The notes under the pieces were generated by a model. That model did no database searches. It saw only the letters and a program-made list of their open reading frames with translations, and had not been told where the DNA came from. Positions 1-9,988 of a stretch of DNA of 52,891 bases are shown in pieces. Numbering within the stretch: position 1 is the first letter of the stretch; every line of letters starts with the position of its first letter. Source of the stretch: an uncultured Gemmiger sp. (lineage in GTDB: Bacteria > Bacillota > Clostridia > Oscillospirales > Ruminococcaceae); assembly GCA_944382835.1 (NCBI GenBank), contig CALWNP010000016.1:1-52891 (forward strand), in the 5' to 3' direction. Both the position numbers and the translations under genes were made by a program.

Positions 1-906
1 ATCAAGGAAGGCGCCGACGCCATCTGCCACGGCTGCACCGGCAAGGGCAACGACCAGGTCCGGTTTGAGCTGACCCTCAAGGCCTTTGCCCCCGATATGA
101 CCATCATCGCCCCCTGGCGGGAGTGGAACATCAAGAGCCGTGACGAGGAAATCGACTACGCCGAGGCCCACAACATCCCCCTGAAGATCAGCCGGGAGAC
201 CAACTACTCCAAGGACAAGAACCTGTGGCATTTGTCCCACGAGGGCCTGGACCTGGAGAACCCCAAGAACGAGCCCCAGTACAACAAGCCGGGCTTCCTG
301 GAGCTGGGCGTCAGCCCCGAGCAGGCCCCCGACACCCCCACCTATGTGACCATCCACTTTGAGCAGGGCATCCCCACCGCCGTGGACGGCAAGGAGATGG
401 ACGGCGTTTCCCTCATCGAGTACCTGAACAAGCTGGGCGGCGCCAACGGCATCGGCCTGCTGGACATTGTGGAGAACCGTCTGGTGGGCATGAAGAGCCG
501 CGGCGTCTATGAGACCCCCGGCGGTGCCATCCTCTACAAGGCCCACAACGTGCTGGAGACCATCACCCTGGACAAGGAGAGCTTCCACTTCAAGGAGATC
601 GTCGCCCAGAAGATGGCCGACATCGTCTACAACGGCCAGTGGTTCACCCCCCTGCGGGAAGCCATCTGCGCCTTCACCGATCAGCTGCAGAAGACGGTCA
701 CCGGCGATGTGACCCTCAAGCTCTACAAGGGCAACATGATCAACGCCGGCGTCACCAGCCCCTTCACCCTCTACGACGAGCAGACCGCCAGCTTCGGCGA
801 GGATGACGACTACAACCAGGCCGACGCCAGCGGCTTCATCAACCTGTTTGGCCTGCCCATCGCCGAGCGCGCCAAGCTGGCCAAGAAGTGGCCCGCCCAG
901 GACTGA
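1..906 (+). CDS. argG: Argininosuccinate synthase, C-terminal part (5' end outside window)
   Basis: Joins citrulline and aspartate with ATP to form argininosuccinate, the penultimate step of arginine synthesis, in the cytoplasm. The frame is open from base 1 and gives 301 residues; the family is about 400, so roughly the first quarter is missing because the window begins inside the gene. The visible part starts with a [13 protein letters not shown] motif typical of ArgG, followed by APWREW and the conserved C-terminal synthetase domain. The stop TGA is at 904-906 and argH follows after a 123-base gap with its own strong ribosome binding site. It is the first visible gene of a run of seven arginine genes on the same strand. 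Identification is secure; the start cannot be seen. Confidence 0.97.
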   Translation: MKEGADAICHGCTGKGNDQVRFELTLKAFAPDMTIIAPWREWNIKSRDEEIDYAEAHNIPLKISRETNYSKDKNLWHLSHEGLDLENPKNEPQYNKPGFLELGVSPEQAPDTPTYVTIHFEQGIPTAVDGKEMDGVSLIEYLNKLGGANGIGLLDIVENRLVGMKSRGVYETPGGAILYKAHNVLETITLDKESFHFKEIVAQKMADIVYNGQWFTPLREAICAFTDQLQKTVTGDVTLKLYKGNMINAGVTSPFTLYDEQTASFGEDDDYNQADASGFINLFGLPIAERAKLAKKWPAQD

Positions 907-1029
907 TTCCGAACCACAAAATTTCATGAGCCATGGCCGCCGGGGCGGCAAAAAACGCTCCCGGCGGTTTTGGCGTTCTTATTCCTGGTTGGCCCCCGGG
1001 CCCCAGACAACGACGGAGGTAGATCAACA

Positions 1030-2421
<1,392 letters not shown>

Positions 2422-2443
2422 AACACAAACGGGGGAATCTGTT

Positions 2444-3397
2444 GTGTCTGAAAGCTGCAAAATCTTTATCGACGGTTCCGCCGGCACCACCGGCCTGCGG
2501 ATCCATGACCGGCTGGCCAACCGCCCCGGCATCACCCTGCTCACCATCGACGAGGCCGACCGCAAGAACATCGAGGCCCGGGCCGCCGTCATCAACCAGA
2601 GCGACCTGACCTTCCTCTGCCTGCCCGACGCGGCAGCCCGGGAGATCGTGCCTCTGATCCGGCCGGAGGTCCGGGTGCTGGACACCTCCACCGCCCACCG
2701 CACCGCCCCGGGCTGGGTCTACGGCCTGCCCGAGCTCCACGGCCAGCGGGTGCGGATCGCCGCCGCCAACCGGGTGGCGGTGCCGGGCTGCCATGCCACC
2801 GGCTTTCTGACCCTGGCGGCCCCCCTGGTGGCCCTGGGTCTGGCCTCGCCGGACACCCCCTTTGCCTGTTACAGCCTCACCGGGTACAGCGGCGGCGGCA
2901 AGAGCATGATCGCCGACTACCGGGCCGAAAACCGCCCGGCGGCCCTGGACGCCCCCCGGCCCTACGGCCTGGCCCTCCACCACAAGCACCTGCCCGAGAT
3001 GCAGACCATCGCCGGGCTGACCCAGCCGCCCCTCTTCTGCCCCATCGTGGCGGACTATTACTGCGGCATGGAGACCATCCTGCCGCTGCAGATGTCCGCC
3101 CTCAAGGCGGACGCCGCCACCGTGGCCCGGGAGCTGGCCGGCTACTATGCCGAGGAGCAGATGATCACGGTGCATCCCCTGGGGGAGGGCACCCAGAACG
3201 GTTTCCTGGCCGCCAACACCCTGGCAGGGTCGGACCGGCTGGAGATCTTCTGCCTGCCCAACGCCGACGGCAGCCAGATGCAGCTCATCAGCCTGTTTGA
3301 CAACCTGGGCAAGGGGTCCAGCGGCGCGGCGCTGCAGTGCATGAACCTGATGCTGGGCCTGGAGGAAACCACCGGCCTGGCCATGGACCCCGCCTGA
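2444..3397 (+). CDS. argC: N-acetyl-gamma-glutamyl-phosphate reductase, short type
   Basis: Reduces N-acetylglutamyl phosphate to the semialdehyde with NADPH. The 317-residue protein is shorter than the common form of about 345 residues and resembles the short, type 2 class: it starts KIFIDGSAGTTGLRI, has the active-site cysteine in AVPGCHATG, and the LTGYSGGGK motif. The start is GTG at 2444, behind a weak GGGGGAA ribosome binding site; no better ATG exists in frame near the conserved N-terminus. It lies 22 bases after argH and 69 bases before argJ. The assignment is firm from motifs and from context. Confidence 0.95.
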   Translation: MSESCKIFIDGSAGTTGLRIHDRLANRPGITLLTIDEADRKNIEARAAVINQSDLTFLCLPDAAAREIVPLIRPEVRVLDTSTAHRTAPGWVYGLPELHGQRVRIAAANRVAVPGCHATGFLTLAAPLVALGLASPDTPFACYSLTGYSGGGKSMIADYRAENRPAALDAPRPYGLALHHKHLPEMQTIAGLTQPPLFCPIVADYYCGMETILPLQMSALKADAATVARELAGYYAEEQMITVHPLGEGTQNGFLAANTLAGSDRLEIFCLPNADGSQMQLISLFDNLGKGSSGAALQCMNLMLGLEETTGLAMDPA

Positions 3398-3466
3398 ACA
3401 AAAACCACCGGCCCCGGGGCCGGAACATCTCATGATGATTGTCACAAAGAGGAAGGGAATCTAGGA

Positions 3467-4696
3467 ATGGAACAGTATCAATGGATCGAGGGCGGCATCT
3501 GCGCGCCCCAGGGCTTTTCGGCGGCCGGGGTGCACTGCGGCATCCGCCACAACCACAGCAAGCTGGACCTGGGCCTGATCAAGGCGGATGTCCGCTGCGC
3601 CGGCGCCGCCTGCTACACCACCAACAAGGTCTACGGCGCCCCCATCACGGTGGACCGCCAGCACCTGGCCGACGGCTACGCCCAGGCCATCGTGGTCAAC
3701 AGCGGCAACGCCAACACCTGCGCCCCCAACGGGGTCCAGCTGGCCCAGGATGTCTGCAAGCTCACCGCCCAGGCCCTGGGCATCGCCGCCGAGGATGTGC
3801 TGCCGGCTTCCACCGGCGTCATCGGCCAGGCCATGGAGCTGACCCCCTTCGAGGCCGGCGTCCCCGCCGCCGCGGCCAAGCTGGCCGCCACCCCGGCGGG
3901 CAGCCATGACGCCGCCACCGCCATCATGACCACCGACACCCATCCCAAGGAGGCCGCGGTGGAGCTGGTGCTGGACGGCAAGCCCTGCCGCATCGGCGCC
4001 ATCGCCAAGGGCTCCGGCATGATCCATCCCAACATGGCCACCATGCTGCTCTTCATGACCACCGACGCCGCCGTCAGCCCGGAGGTGCTCCAGCAGGCCC
4101 TGTCCGGTGTGGTGCCCGCCACCTTCAACCAGATCTCGGTGGACGGCGACACCTCCACCAACGATACCGTCCTGCTGCTGGCCTCCGGCCATGCGGGCAA
4201 CACCCCGCTGCAGCCCGGCACCCCCGACTACGACACCTTTGTGGCGGGCCTCACCGCCATCGCCGAGCGCCTCTGCCGGGAGCTGGCCGGGGACGGCGAA
4301 GGGGCCACCAAGCTGCTGGAGTGCATCGTCACCGGCGCCCCCGACCTGCTCACCGCCCGGGCGGTCTCCAAGAGCGTCATCCATTCCACCCTCTTCAAGG
4401 CCGCCATGTTCGGCGAGGACGCCAACTGGGGCCGGGTGCTCTGCGCCATCGGCTACACCCCCGGGGACTTCTCCATCGACCATGTGTCGGTGCGGCTCAA
4501 GAGCGCAGCCGGCGAGGTCTTTGTCTGCGAGAACGCCGCCTACCACCCCTACAGCGAGGAGGAGGCCGCCAAGGTCTTGAAGGAGCCGGAAATCCAGATC
4601 CTGGTGGACCTGGGCGCCGGCGACGCCACCGCCAAGGCCTGGGGCTGTGATTTGACCTACGACTACGTCAAGATCAACGGGGATTACCGCACCTGA
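3467..4696 (+). CDS. argJ: Bifunctional glutamate N-acetyltransferase / amino-acid acetyltransferase
   Basis: Moves the acetyl group from N-acetylornithine to glutamate and so recycles acetyl through the pathway; some members also use acetyl-CoA. The 409-residue chain contains the autocleavage site in IHPNMATMLLF, where Thr192 becomes the N-terminal nucleophile of the beta subunit. Other ArgJ hallmarks are the early TTNKVYGAP stretch and NDTVLLLASG after SVDGDTSTN. A good AGGAAGGGAAT ribosome binding site precedes ATG 3467. No separate argE or argA is seen in the window, consistent with a cyclic route carried by ArgJ. Confidence 0.96.
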   Translation: MEQYQWIEGGICAPQGFSAAGVHCGIRHNHSKLDLGLIKADVRCAGAACYTTNKVYGAPITVDRQHLADGYAQAIVVNSGNANTCAPNGVQLAQDVCKLTAQALGIAAEDVLPASTGVIGQAMELTPFEAGVPAAAAKLAATPAGSHDAATAIMTTDTHPKEAAVELVLDGKPCRIGAIAKGSGMIHPNMATMLLFMTTDAAVSPEVLQQALSGVVPATFNQISVDGDTSTNDTVLLLASGHAGNTPLQPGTPDYDTFVAGLTAIAERLCRELAGDGEGATKLLECIVTGAPDLLTARAVSKSVIHSTLFKAAMFGEDANWGRVLCAIGYTPGDFSIDHVSVRLKSAAGEVFVCENAAYHPYSEEEAAKVLKEPEIQILVDLGAGDATAKAWGCDLTYDYVKINGDYRT

Positions 4697-4726
4697 GCCG
4701 AACCCCGGGAGAAGGAGCCATTGGAG

Positions 4727-5581
4727 ATGAAAAACGAAGAGATGGCGCTGCTCTTTTCCGAGGCAACGCCCTACATCCAGAAATACCACGGCAAAACCCT
4801 GGTCATCAAATACGGCGGCAACGCCATGGTCAACGACGAGCTCAAGCTGGCCGTCATGAACGACCTGGTCACCCTGACCCTGCTGGGGGTGCGGGTGGTG
4901 CTGGTCCACGGCGGCGGCCCTGCTATCAACCAGATGCTCAAGCGGGTGGGCAAGGAATCCCGCTTCATCGGCGGGCTGCGCTACACCGACAAGGAGACCA
5001 TGGGCATCGTCCAACAGGTGCTGGCCGGCCAGGTCAACAAGGACCTGGTGGCCCTGCTCAAGGGCCGCGGGGTGGGCCTGTGCGGCATGGACGGCCACAC
5101 CATCACCTGCCACCGCAAGACCGATGTGGACCTGGGCTATGTGGGGGTCATTGACCAGGTGGACACCACCCTGGTGGAACACCTGCTCAACGACAGCTTC
5201 ATCCCGGTCATCGCCACGGTGGGGATGGACGAAAACGGCATCCCCTACAACATCAACGCCGACACCGCGGCGGCCGCCATCGCCATCGCCCTCCACGCCG
5301 AAAAGCTGGTCTCGATGACCGATATCGTCGGCCTGCTCTACGACAAGGACGACGAGAGCACCCTGATCCCCGAGGTGGAGGTTTCCGAGATCCCCGGCTA
5401 CAAGGAGGCCGGGGTCATCTCGGGCGGGATGCTGCCCAAGATCGAGGGGATGGCCGACGCCATCTACGAAGGGGTGCACGAGGCGGTCATCATCGACGGC
5501 CGGGTGCCCCACTCGGTGCTGCTGGAGATGTTCTCCGACCGGGGCTCCGGCACCCTGTTCTACCGCCGCGGCAGCCGCTGA
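4727..5581 (+). CDS. argB: Acetylglutamate kinase
   Basis: Phosphorylates N-acetylglutamate with ATP, normally the arginine-feedback step. The product starts MKNEEMALLFSEA and shows the amino acid kinase glycine loops KYGGNAM near residue 30 and VHGGGPAI near residue 63, plus NINADTAAAAIA. An in-frame TTG at 4721 is also possible, but AAGGAG at 4712-4717 is only 3 bases from it and 9 bases from the ATG at 4727, so the ATG is chosen. With 284 residues the length is normal. The N-terminal helix that forms the hexamer in arginine-sensitive kinases seems to be present (EATPYIQKYHGK), which suggests feedback inhibition; that is an inference. Confidence 0.96.
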   Translation: MKNEEMALLFSEATPYIQKYHGKTLVIKYGGNAMVNDELKLAVMNDLVTLTLLGVRVVLVHGGGPAINQMLKRVGKESRFIGGLRYTDKETMGIVQQVLAGQVNKDLVALLKGRGVGLCGMDGHTITCHRKTDVDLGYVGVIDQVDTTLVEHLLNDSFIPVIATVGMDENGIPYNINADTAAAAIAIALHAEKLVSMTDIVGLLYDKDDESTLIPEVEVSEIPGYKEAGVISGGMLPKIEGMADAIYEGVHEAVIIDGRVPHSVLLEMFSDRGSGTLFYRRGSR

Positions 5582-5601
5582 TACAAGGAGGAATCTGACC
5601 C

Positions 5602-6807
5602 ATGAACGCAGAAAAAGTCATCAAGCGGGACAACAAATACGTCATGCACACCTATGCCCGCAGCCCGCTGGTCATCGAGCGGGGCCAGGGCATGTTCGCC
5701 TATGACCCCGAGGGCAACGCCTATCTGGATTTCACCTCCGGCATCGGGGTCAACGCCCTGGGCTTTGCCCACCCCGCCTGGGTGGAAGCCGTCACCCAGC
5801 AGGCCGGCAAACTCCAGCACATCTCCAACCTCTATTACACCGGCCCCTGCGGCAAGCTGGCCAAAAAGATCTGCCAGCGCACCGGCCTGGACAAGGTCTT
5901 TTTCGGCAACTCGGGCGCCGAGGCCAACGAGGGCGCCATCAAGTGCGCCCGCAAATACAGCGTGACCCACTACGGCCCCAACCGCAACAAGGTGGTCAGC
6001 CTGGTCAACTCCTTCCACGGCCGCACCCTGGCCACCCTCACCGCCACCGGCCAGGATGTCTTCCACCATGATTTCGGCCCCTTCCCCGAGAACTTTGCCT
6101 ATCTGCCGGTGAATGACCTGGAGGCGCTGCAGGCTGCGCTGGACCCCACCGTCTGCGCCGTCATGATCGAGCTGGTCCAGGGCGAGGGCGGCGTGGTCGC
6201 CCTGGATGCTGGGTATGTCCATGCCCTCGCCGACCTCTGCGCCAAGCGGGACATCCTGCTGATCGTGGACGAGGTCCAGACCGGGGTGGGCCGCACCGGC
6301 ACCTTCCTGGCCTGTGAGCACTACGGCCTGCACCCCGACATCGTCACCCTGGCCAAGGGTCTGGGCGGCGGTCTGCCCATCGGCGCGGTGGTGGTCAGCG
6401 AAAAGGTGGCCGAGACCATGGGCCCCGGCAGCCACGGCTCCACCTTCGGCGGCAACCCGGTGGCCTGTGCCGGCGGCTGCGCCGTGCTGGACACCATGGA
6501 CCAGGAGTTCATGGAGAACGTCAACGCCTGCGCCGTCGCCCTGCGGGAAGGCCTGGCCAAGCTGCCCCATGTGGTGGAAGTCAGCGGCCTGGGCCTGATG
6601 GTGGGCATCTCCCTGGAACCCGGCATCAACGCCGCCGAGGTCCGCGCCGCCTGCGAGAAGGAGGGCCTGCTGGTCCTCACCGCCAAGACCCGCCTGCGCC
6701 TGCTGCCCCCGCTGATTCTGCGCCGGGGGGATGTGGACGCGGCGCTGGATGTGCTGTATAAGGTGCTGTCCGGCTGGCAGATGACAGACCGGGGGGCACA
6801 GGCATGA
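5602..6807 (+). CDS. argD: Acetylornithine aminotransferase
   Basis: PLP-dependent transfer of the amino group from glutamate to N-acetylglutamate semialdehyde. The 401-residue protein has the class III aminotransferase pattern: GNSGAEANE near residue 100, LIVDEVQTGVGRTG, and the PLP lysine in LAKGLGGG at Lys252, followed by GSHGSTFGGNP. ATG 5602 is preceded by AAGGAGGAA. Its stop overlaps the start of argF by four bases (ATGA), which implies translational coupling. Members of this family may also serve lysine synthesis, but the context points to arginine. Confidence 0.96.
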   Translation: MNAEKVIKRDNKYVMHTYARSPLVIERGQGMFAYDPEGNAYLDFTSGIGVNALGFAHPAWVEAVTQQAGKLQHISNLYYTGPCGKLAKKICQRTGLDKVFFGNSGAEANEGAIKCARKYSVTHYGPNRNKVVSLVNSFHGRTLATLTATGQDVFHHDFGPFPENFAYLPVNDLEALQAALDPTVCAVMIELVQGEGGVVALDAGYVHALADLCAKRDILLIVDEVQTGVGRTGTFLACEHYGLHPDIVTLAKGLGGGLPIGAVVVSEKVAETMGPGSHGSTFGGNPVACAGGCAVLDTMDQEFMENVNACAVALREGLAKLPHVVEVSGLGLMVGISLEPGINAAEVRAACEKEGLLVLTAKTRLRLLPPLILRRGDVDAALDVLYKVLSGWQMTDRGAQA

Positions 6808-7718
6808 AACATCTGTTGAAATTGAGCGGGCTGTCCGCCGAGGAAATCGGCCACATCCTGGATGTGGCTGCCGAGTTCAAGCGGCTGCACCGCCAGGGCA
6901 TTGACCCCCAGGACCTGCGGGGCAAGGCGGTGGCACTGCTCTTCGGCAAGAACTCCACCCGCACCCGCACCAGCCTGGAGGTGGGCATCCACCAGATGGG
7001 CGGGCTGGGCACCTACCTCAACGCCGGCACCGAGCTGCAGATTGCCCGGGGCGAGCCCATCCAGGACACCGCCCGGGTGCTGGGCCGGTACTACGACGCC
7101 ATCGTCTACCGCACCTTCAAGCAGAGTGATCTGGAGGCCCTGGCCCACTGGAGCGGGGTGCCGGTGATCTCGGGCATGACCGACTACGCCCACCCGCTGC
7201 AGGTCCTGGCCGACTTGCTGACGGTGCGGGAGTACAAGGGCCGGCTGGAAGGGCTGCGGGCCGGCTTTGTGGGGGACGGCTACAACATGGCCAACAGCCT
7301 CATTGTGGGCTGCCTGACCATGGGGATGACCCTGGTGGCCGCCTGCCCCAAGGGGTACCGCCCTGCGGCGGACGTGCTCTTCTTTGCCAAGCAGTTCGGG
7401 GATCGGTTCCGTCTGGTCACCGACCCCGACGAGGCCGCCCGGGACGCCGATGTCCTCTTCACCGATGTCTGGACCAGCATGGGGATGGAGCGGGAGACCG
7501 AGCGCCGCCGGCGGGATTTTGCCGGCTACACCCTGGACAGCGCCCGGATGGCCCTGGCCAAACCCGACTGCCTGGTGCAGCACCCGCTGCCCGCCCACCG
7601 GGGGGAGGAGATCGCCGAGGACGTGCTGGAAGCCCACGCCGCCGAGATCTTTGACGAGGCGGAAAACCGCCTCCATGTGGAAAAGGCGGTGCTGGCAATC
7701 CTGCTGGCCGGGCGCTAA
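6804..7718 (+). CDS. argF: Ornithine carbamoyltransferase with an altered HCLP motif
   Basis: Makes citrulline from ornithine and carbamoyl phosphate. The 304-residue protein has the carbamoyl phosphate loop KNSTRTRTSLEVG, the second site HPLQVLADLLT, and the ornithine-binding loop DVWTSMGME, which separates ornithine from aspartate carbamoyltransferases. The usual HCLPAHRGEE motif reads HPLPAHRGEE here: the cysteine codon is replaced by CCG. The usual GDGNNM reads GDGYNM. It is coupled to argD by a four-base overlap and closes the cluster. Whether the substitutions change substrate, for example to an acylated ornithine, cannot be told; the intact SMG loop and gene order favour ornithine. Confidence 0.92.
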   Translation: MKHLLKLSGLSAEEIGHILDVAAEFKRLHRQGIDPQDLRGKAVALLFGKNSTRTRTSLEVGIHQMGGLGTYLNAGTELQIARGEPIQDTARVLGRYYDAIVYRTFKQSDLEALAHWSGVPVISGMTDYAHPLQVLADLLTVREYKGRLEGLRAGFVGDGYNMANSLIVGCLTMGMTLVAACPKGYRPAADVLFFAKQFGDRFRLVTDPDEAARDADVLFTDVWTSMGMERETERRRRDFAGYTLDSARMALAKPDCLVQHPLPAHRGEEIAEDVLEAHAAEIFDEAENRLHVEKAVLAILLAGR

Positions 7719-7754
7719 AATTTGCCCGGTCCTCTGGCGCAGCCCCTTGTCTTG

Positions 7755-7763
7755 TGGTATAAT
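7755..7763 (+). promoter_or_regulatory. Extended -10 promoter before the 172-aa gene
   Basis: TGG followed directly by TATAAT (7758-7763) forms an extended -10. The base positions 17-18 upstream show no convincing -35, which is common when the TGn element is present. It lies about 60 bases before the start at 7824 and after the argF stop, so the next gene is probably transcribed independently of the arginine operon. Confidence 0.6.
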
Positions 7764-7823
7764 GGATTCTGGAGTTCGCCCGGAACCGGGCACCCGATTC
7801 TGTTGCAGGAAGGAGCCCGCCGG

Positions 7824-8342
7824 ATGGGACTGTTCCACAAAATTCAAGCCAAAACCGAAGAAGCCCGGGCGCGGGAAAAGATCCGCCCCCTGCTGGAAAG
7901 CCGGATGATGCGGGATATCCTGCTGGAAATCGGCCAGCGGGGCACCGAGGCGTTGGACCCCCAGTCGGTGCCGATGGCCCAGCGGGAGCGCGCCGCTCAG
8001 CTGGCCCGGGAATCCGGTATCTCGGGGCTCAAACAGTCGGTGGTGGACGAGGTGCGGCTGGACGAGGCCGGCATTGTGCTGGTCTGCGGCGGCAGCGAGG
8101 TGGCCTTCCGCTACGCCGACTACAACTACGAGAACATCCAGGACACCGACTGCCTGCCCGCCGTGGCCCAGTATCTGGTGCAGCATCTGCGGGGGTACTA
8201 CAACATCAGCCGGACCTTCTTCACGGTGCCCAAAAGCCACGGCCGCAAGCCTGCCGAGCGCACCAAGGAGGTCTTCATCCGCCGTCACCACGAGGACAGC
8301 GCCTTTGACCCCGGCCCGGTGCAGCGCCAGCGGCTGTTCTGA
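7824..8342 (+). CDS. Hypothetical protein, 172 aa
   Basis: I do not recognise this protein. The start ATG at 7824 is preceded by AAGGAG at good spacing; the frame is open further upstream but that part crosses the promoter. The product begins MGLFHKIQAKTEEARAREK. It has no signal peptide or membrane segment. The first 70 residues are charged and helical, followed by a mixed region (VDEVRLDEAGIVLVCGGSE) that looks like beta strands, and a basic, His- and Arg-rich C-terminus (VFIRRHHEDSAFDPGP). It is probably a soluble cytoplasmic protein. It stands alone between the arginine operon and a tRNA gene, with its own promoter and a terminator at 8393-8427. Confidence 0.75.
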   Translation: MGLFHKIQAKTEEARAREKIRPLLESRMMRDILLEIGQRGTEALDPQSVPMAQRERAAQLARESGISGLKQSVVDEVRLDEAGIVLVCGGSEVAFRYADYNYENIQDTDCLPAVAQYLVQHLRGYYNISRTFFTVPKSHGRKPAERTKEVFIRRHHEDSAFDPGPVQRQRLF

Positions 8343-8360
8343 ACCCGCCGCGAAAAGTAT

Positions 8361-8389
8361 TTGACGCGGCCCCGAAATTTTGATATAAT
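8361..8389 (+). promoter_or_regulatory. Promoter of tRNA-Ser
   Basis: TTGACG (8361-8366) and TATAAT (8384-8389) are separated by exactly 17 bases, near the sigma-70 consensus. Transcription would begin around 8395-8398, only about 30 bases upstream of the mature tRNA and inside the left arm of the hairpin at 8393-8421. Confidence 0.85.
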
Positions 8390-8392
8390 ATA

Positions 8393-8427
8393 TGCCGCAG
8401 ATGGCCCCGCCACCTGCGGCATTTTTT
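8393..8427 (+). terminator. Intrinsic terminator overlapping the tRNA start site
   Basis: TGCCGCAG (8393-8400) pairs perfectly with CTGCGGCA (8414-8421) and is followed by six T residues. It would stop transcripts coming from the 172-aa gene. Because the tRNA promoter starts transcription inside the left arm, the tRNA transcript itself would lack the full stem. Confidence 0.8.
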
Positions 8428-9740
<1,313 letters not shown>

Positions 9741-9770
9741 CAATTCCTACAATTGAATCAAAAACAGTCA

Positions 9771-9800
9771 ATGCAGAAGAGATTTCTCTTCTGCATTTTT
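9771..9800 (+). terminator. Terminator of the LacI-type gene
   Basis: ATGCAGAAGAG (9771-9781) pairs perfectly with CTCTTCTGCAT (9786-9796) around a four-base loop, followed by TTTT. It separates the regulator from the catabolic operon. Confidence 0.9.
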
Positions 9801-9872
9801 CATAAATCTGAGAGCTTGTTTTAATAAATAATTTACGAACTTTTCCTTTTGAAGGTAAAAATATTAGTAAAA

Positions 9873-9904
9873 TCGTTGACGTAACGAATTTCTGGTGTTA
9901 CCAT
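9873..9904 (+). promoter_or_regulatory. Promoter and candidate operator of the galactoside operon
   Basis: TTGACG (9876-9881) and TACCAT (9899-9904) are 17 bases apart. The inverted repeat TCGTT-GACGT-AACGA (9873-9887) lies over the -35, a good position for a repressor site. A related stretch, GTAAAACCGTTG, occurs again about 55 bases downstream of GTAAAATCGTTG, so a second site is possible. This 250-base gap is AT-rich compared with its surroundings and holds no gene. Confidence 0.6.
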
Positions 9905-9988
9905 TTTTCTTGGAAACGGAAAAATATGCGTAAAACCGTTGCCTATCAACCGTAAAAACACCGCAGAAAAATGGGGGAGAGAAGATCC

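Noticed and set aside
970-1029. A longer argH start at 970
   Set aside because: The extra 20 residues do not fit ArgH, and the GGAGG site fits only the ATG at 1030.
907-1029. Hairpin GCCGCC/GGCGGC between argG and argH as a terminator
   Set aside because: The stem is short and has no T run, and argH continues the same operon.
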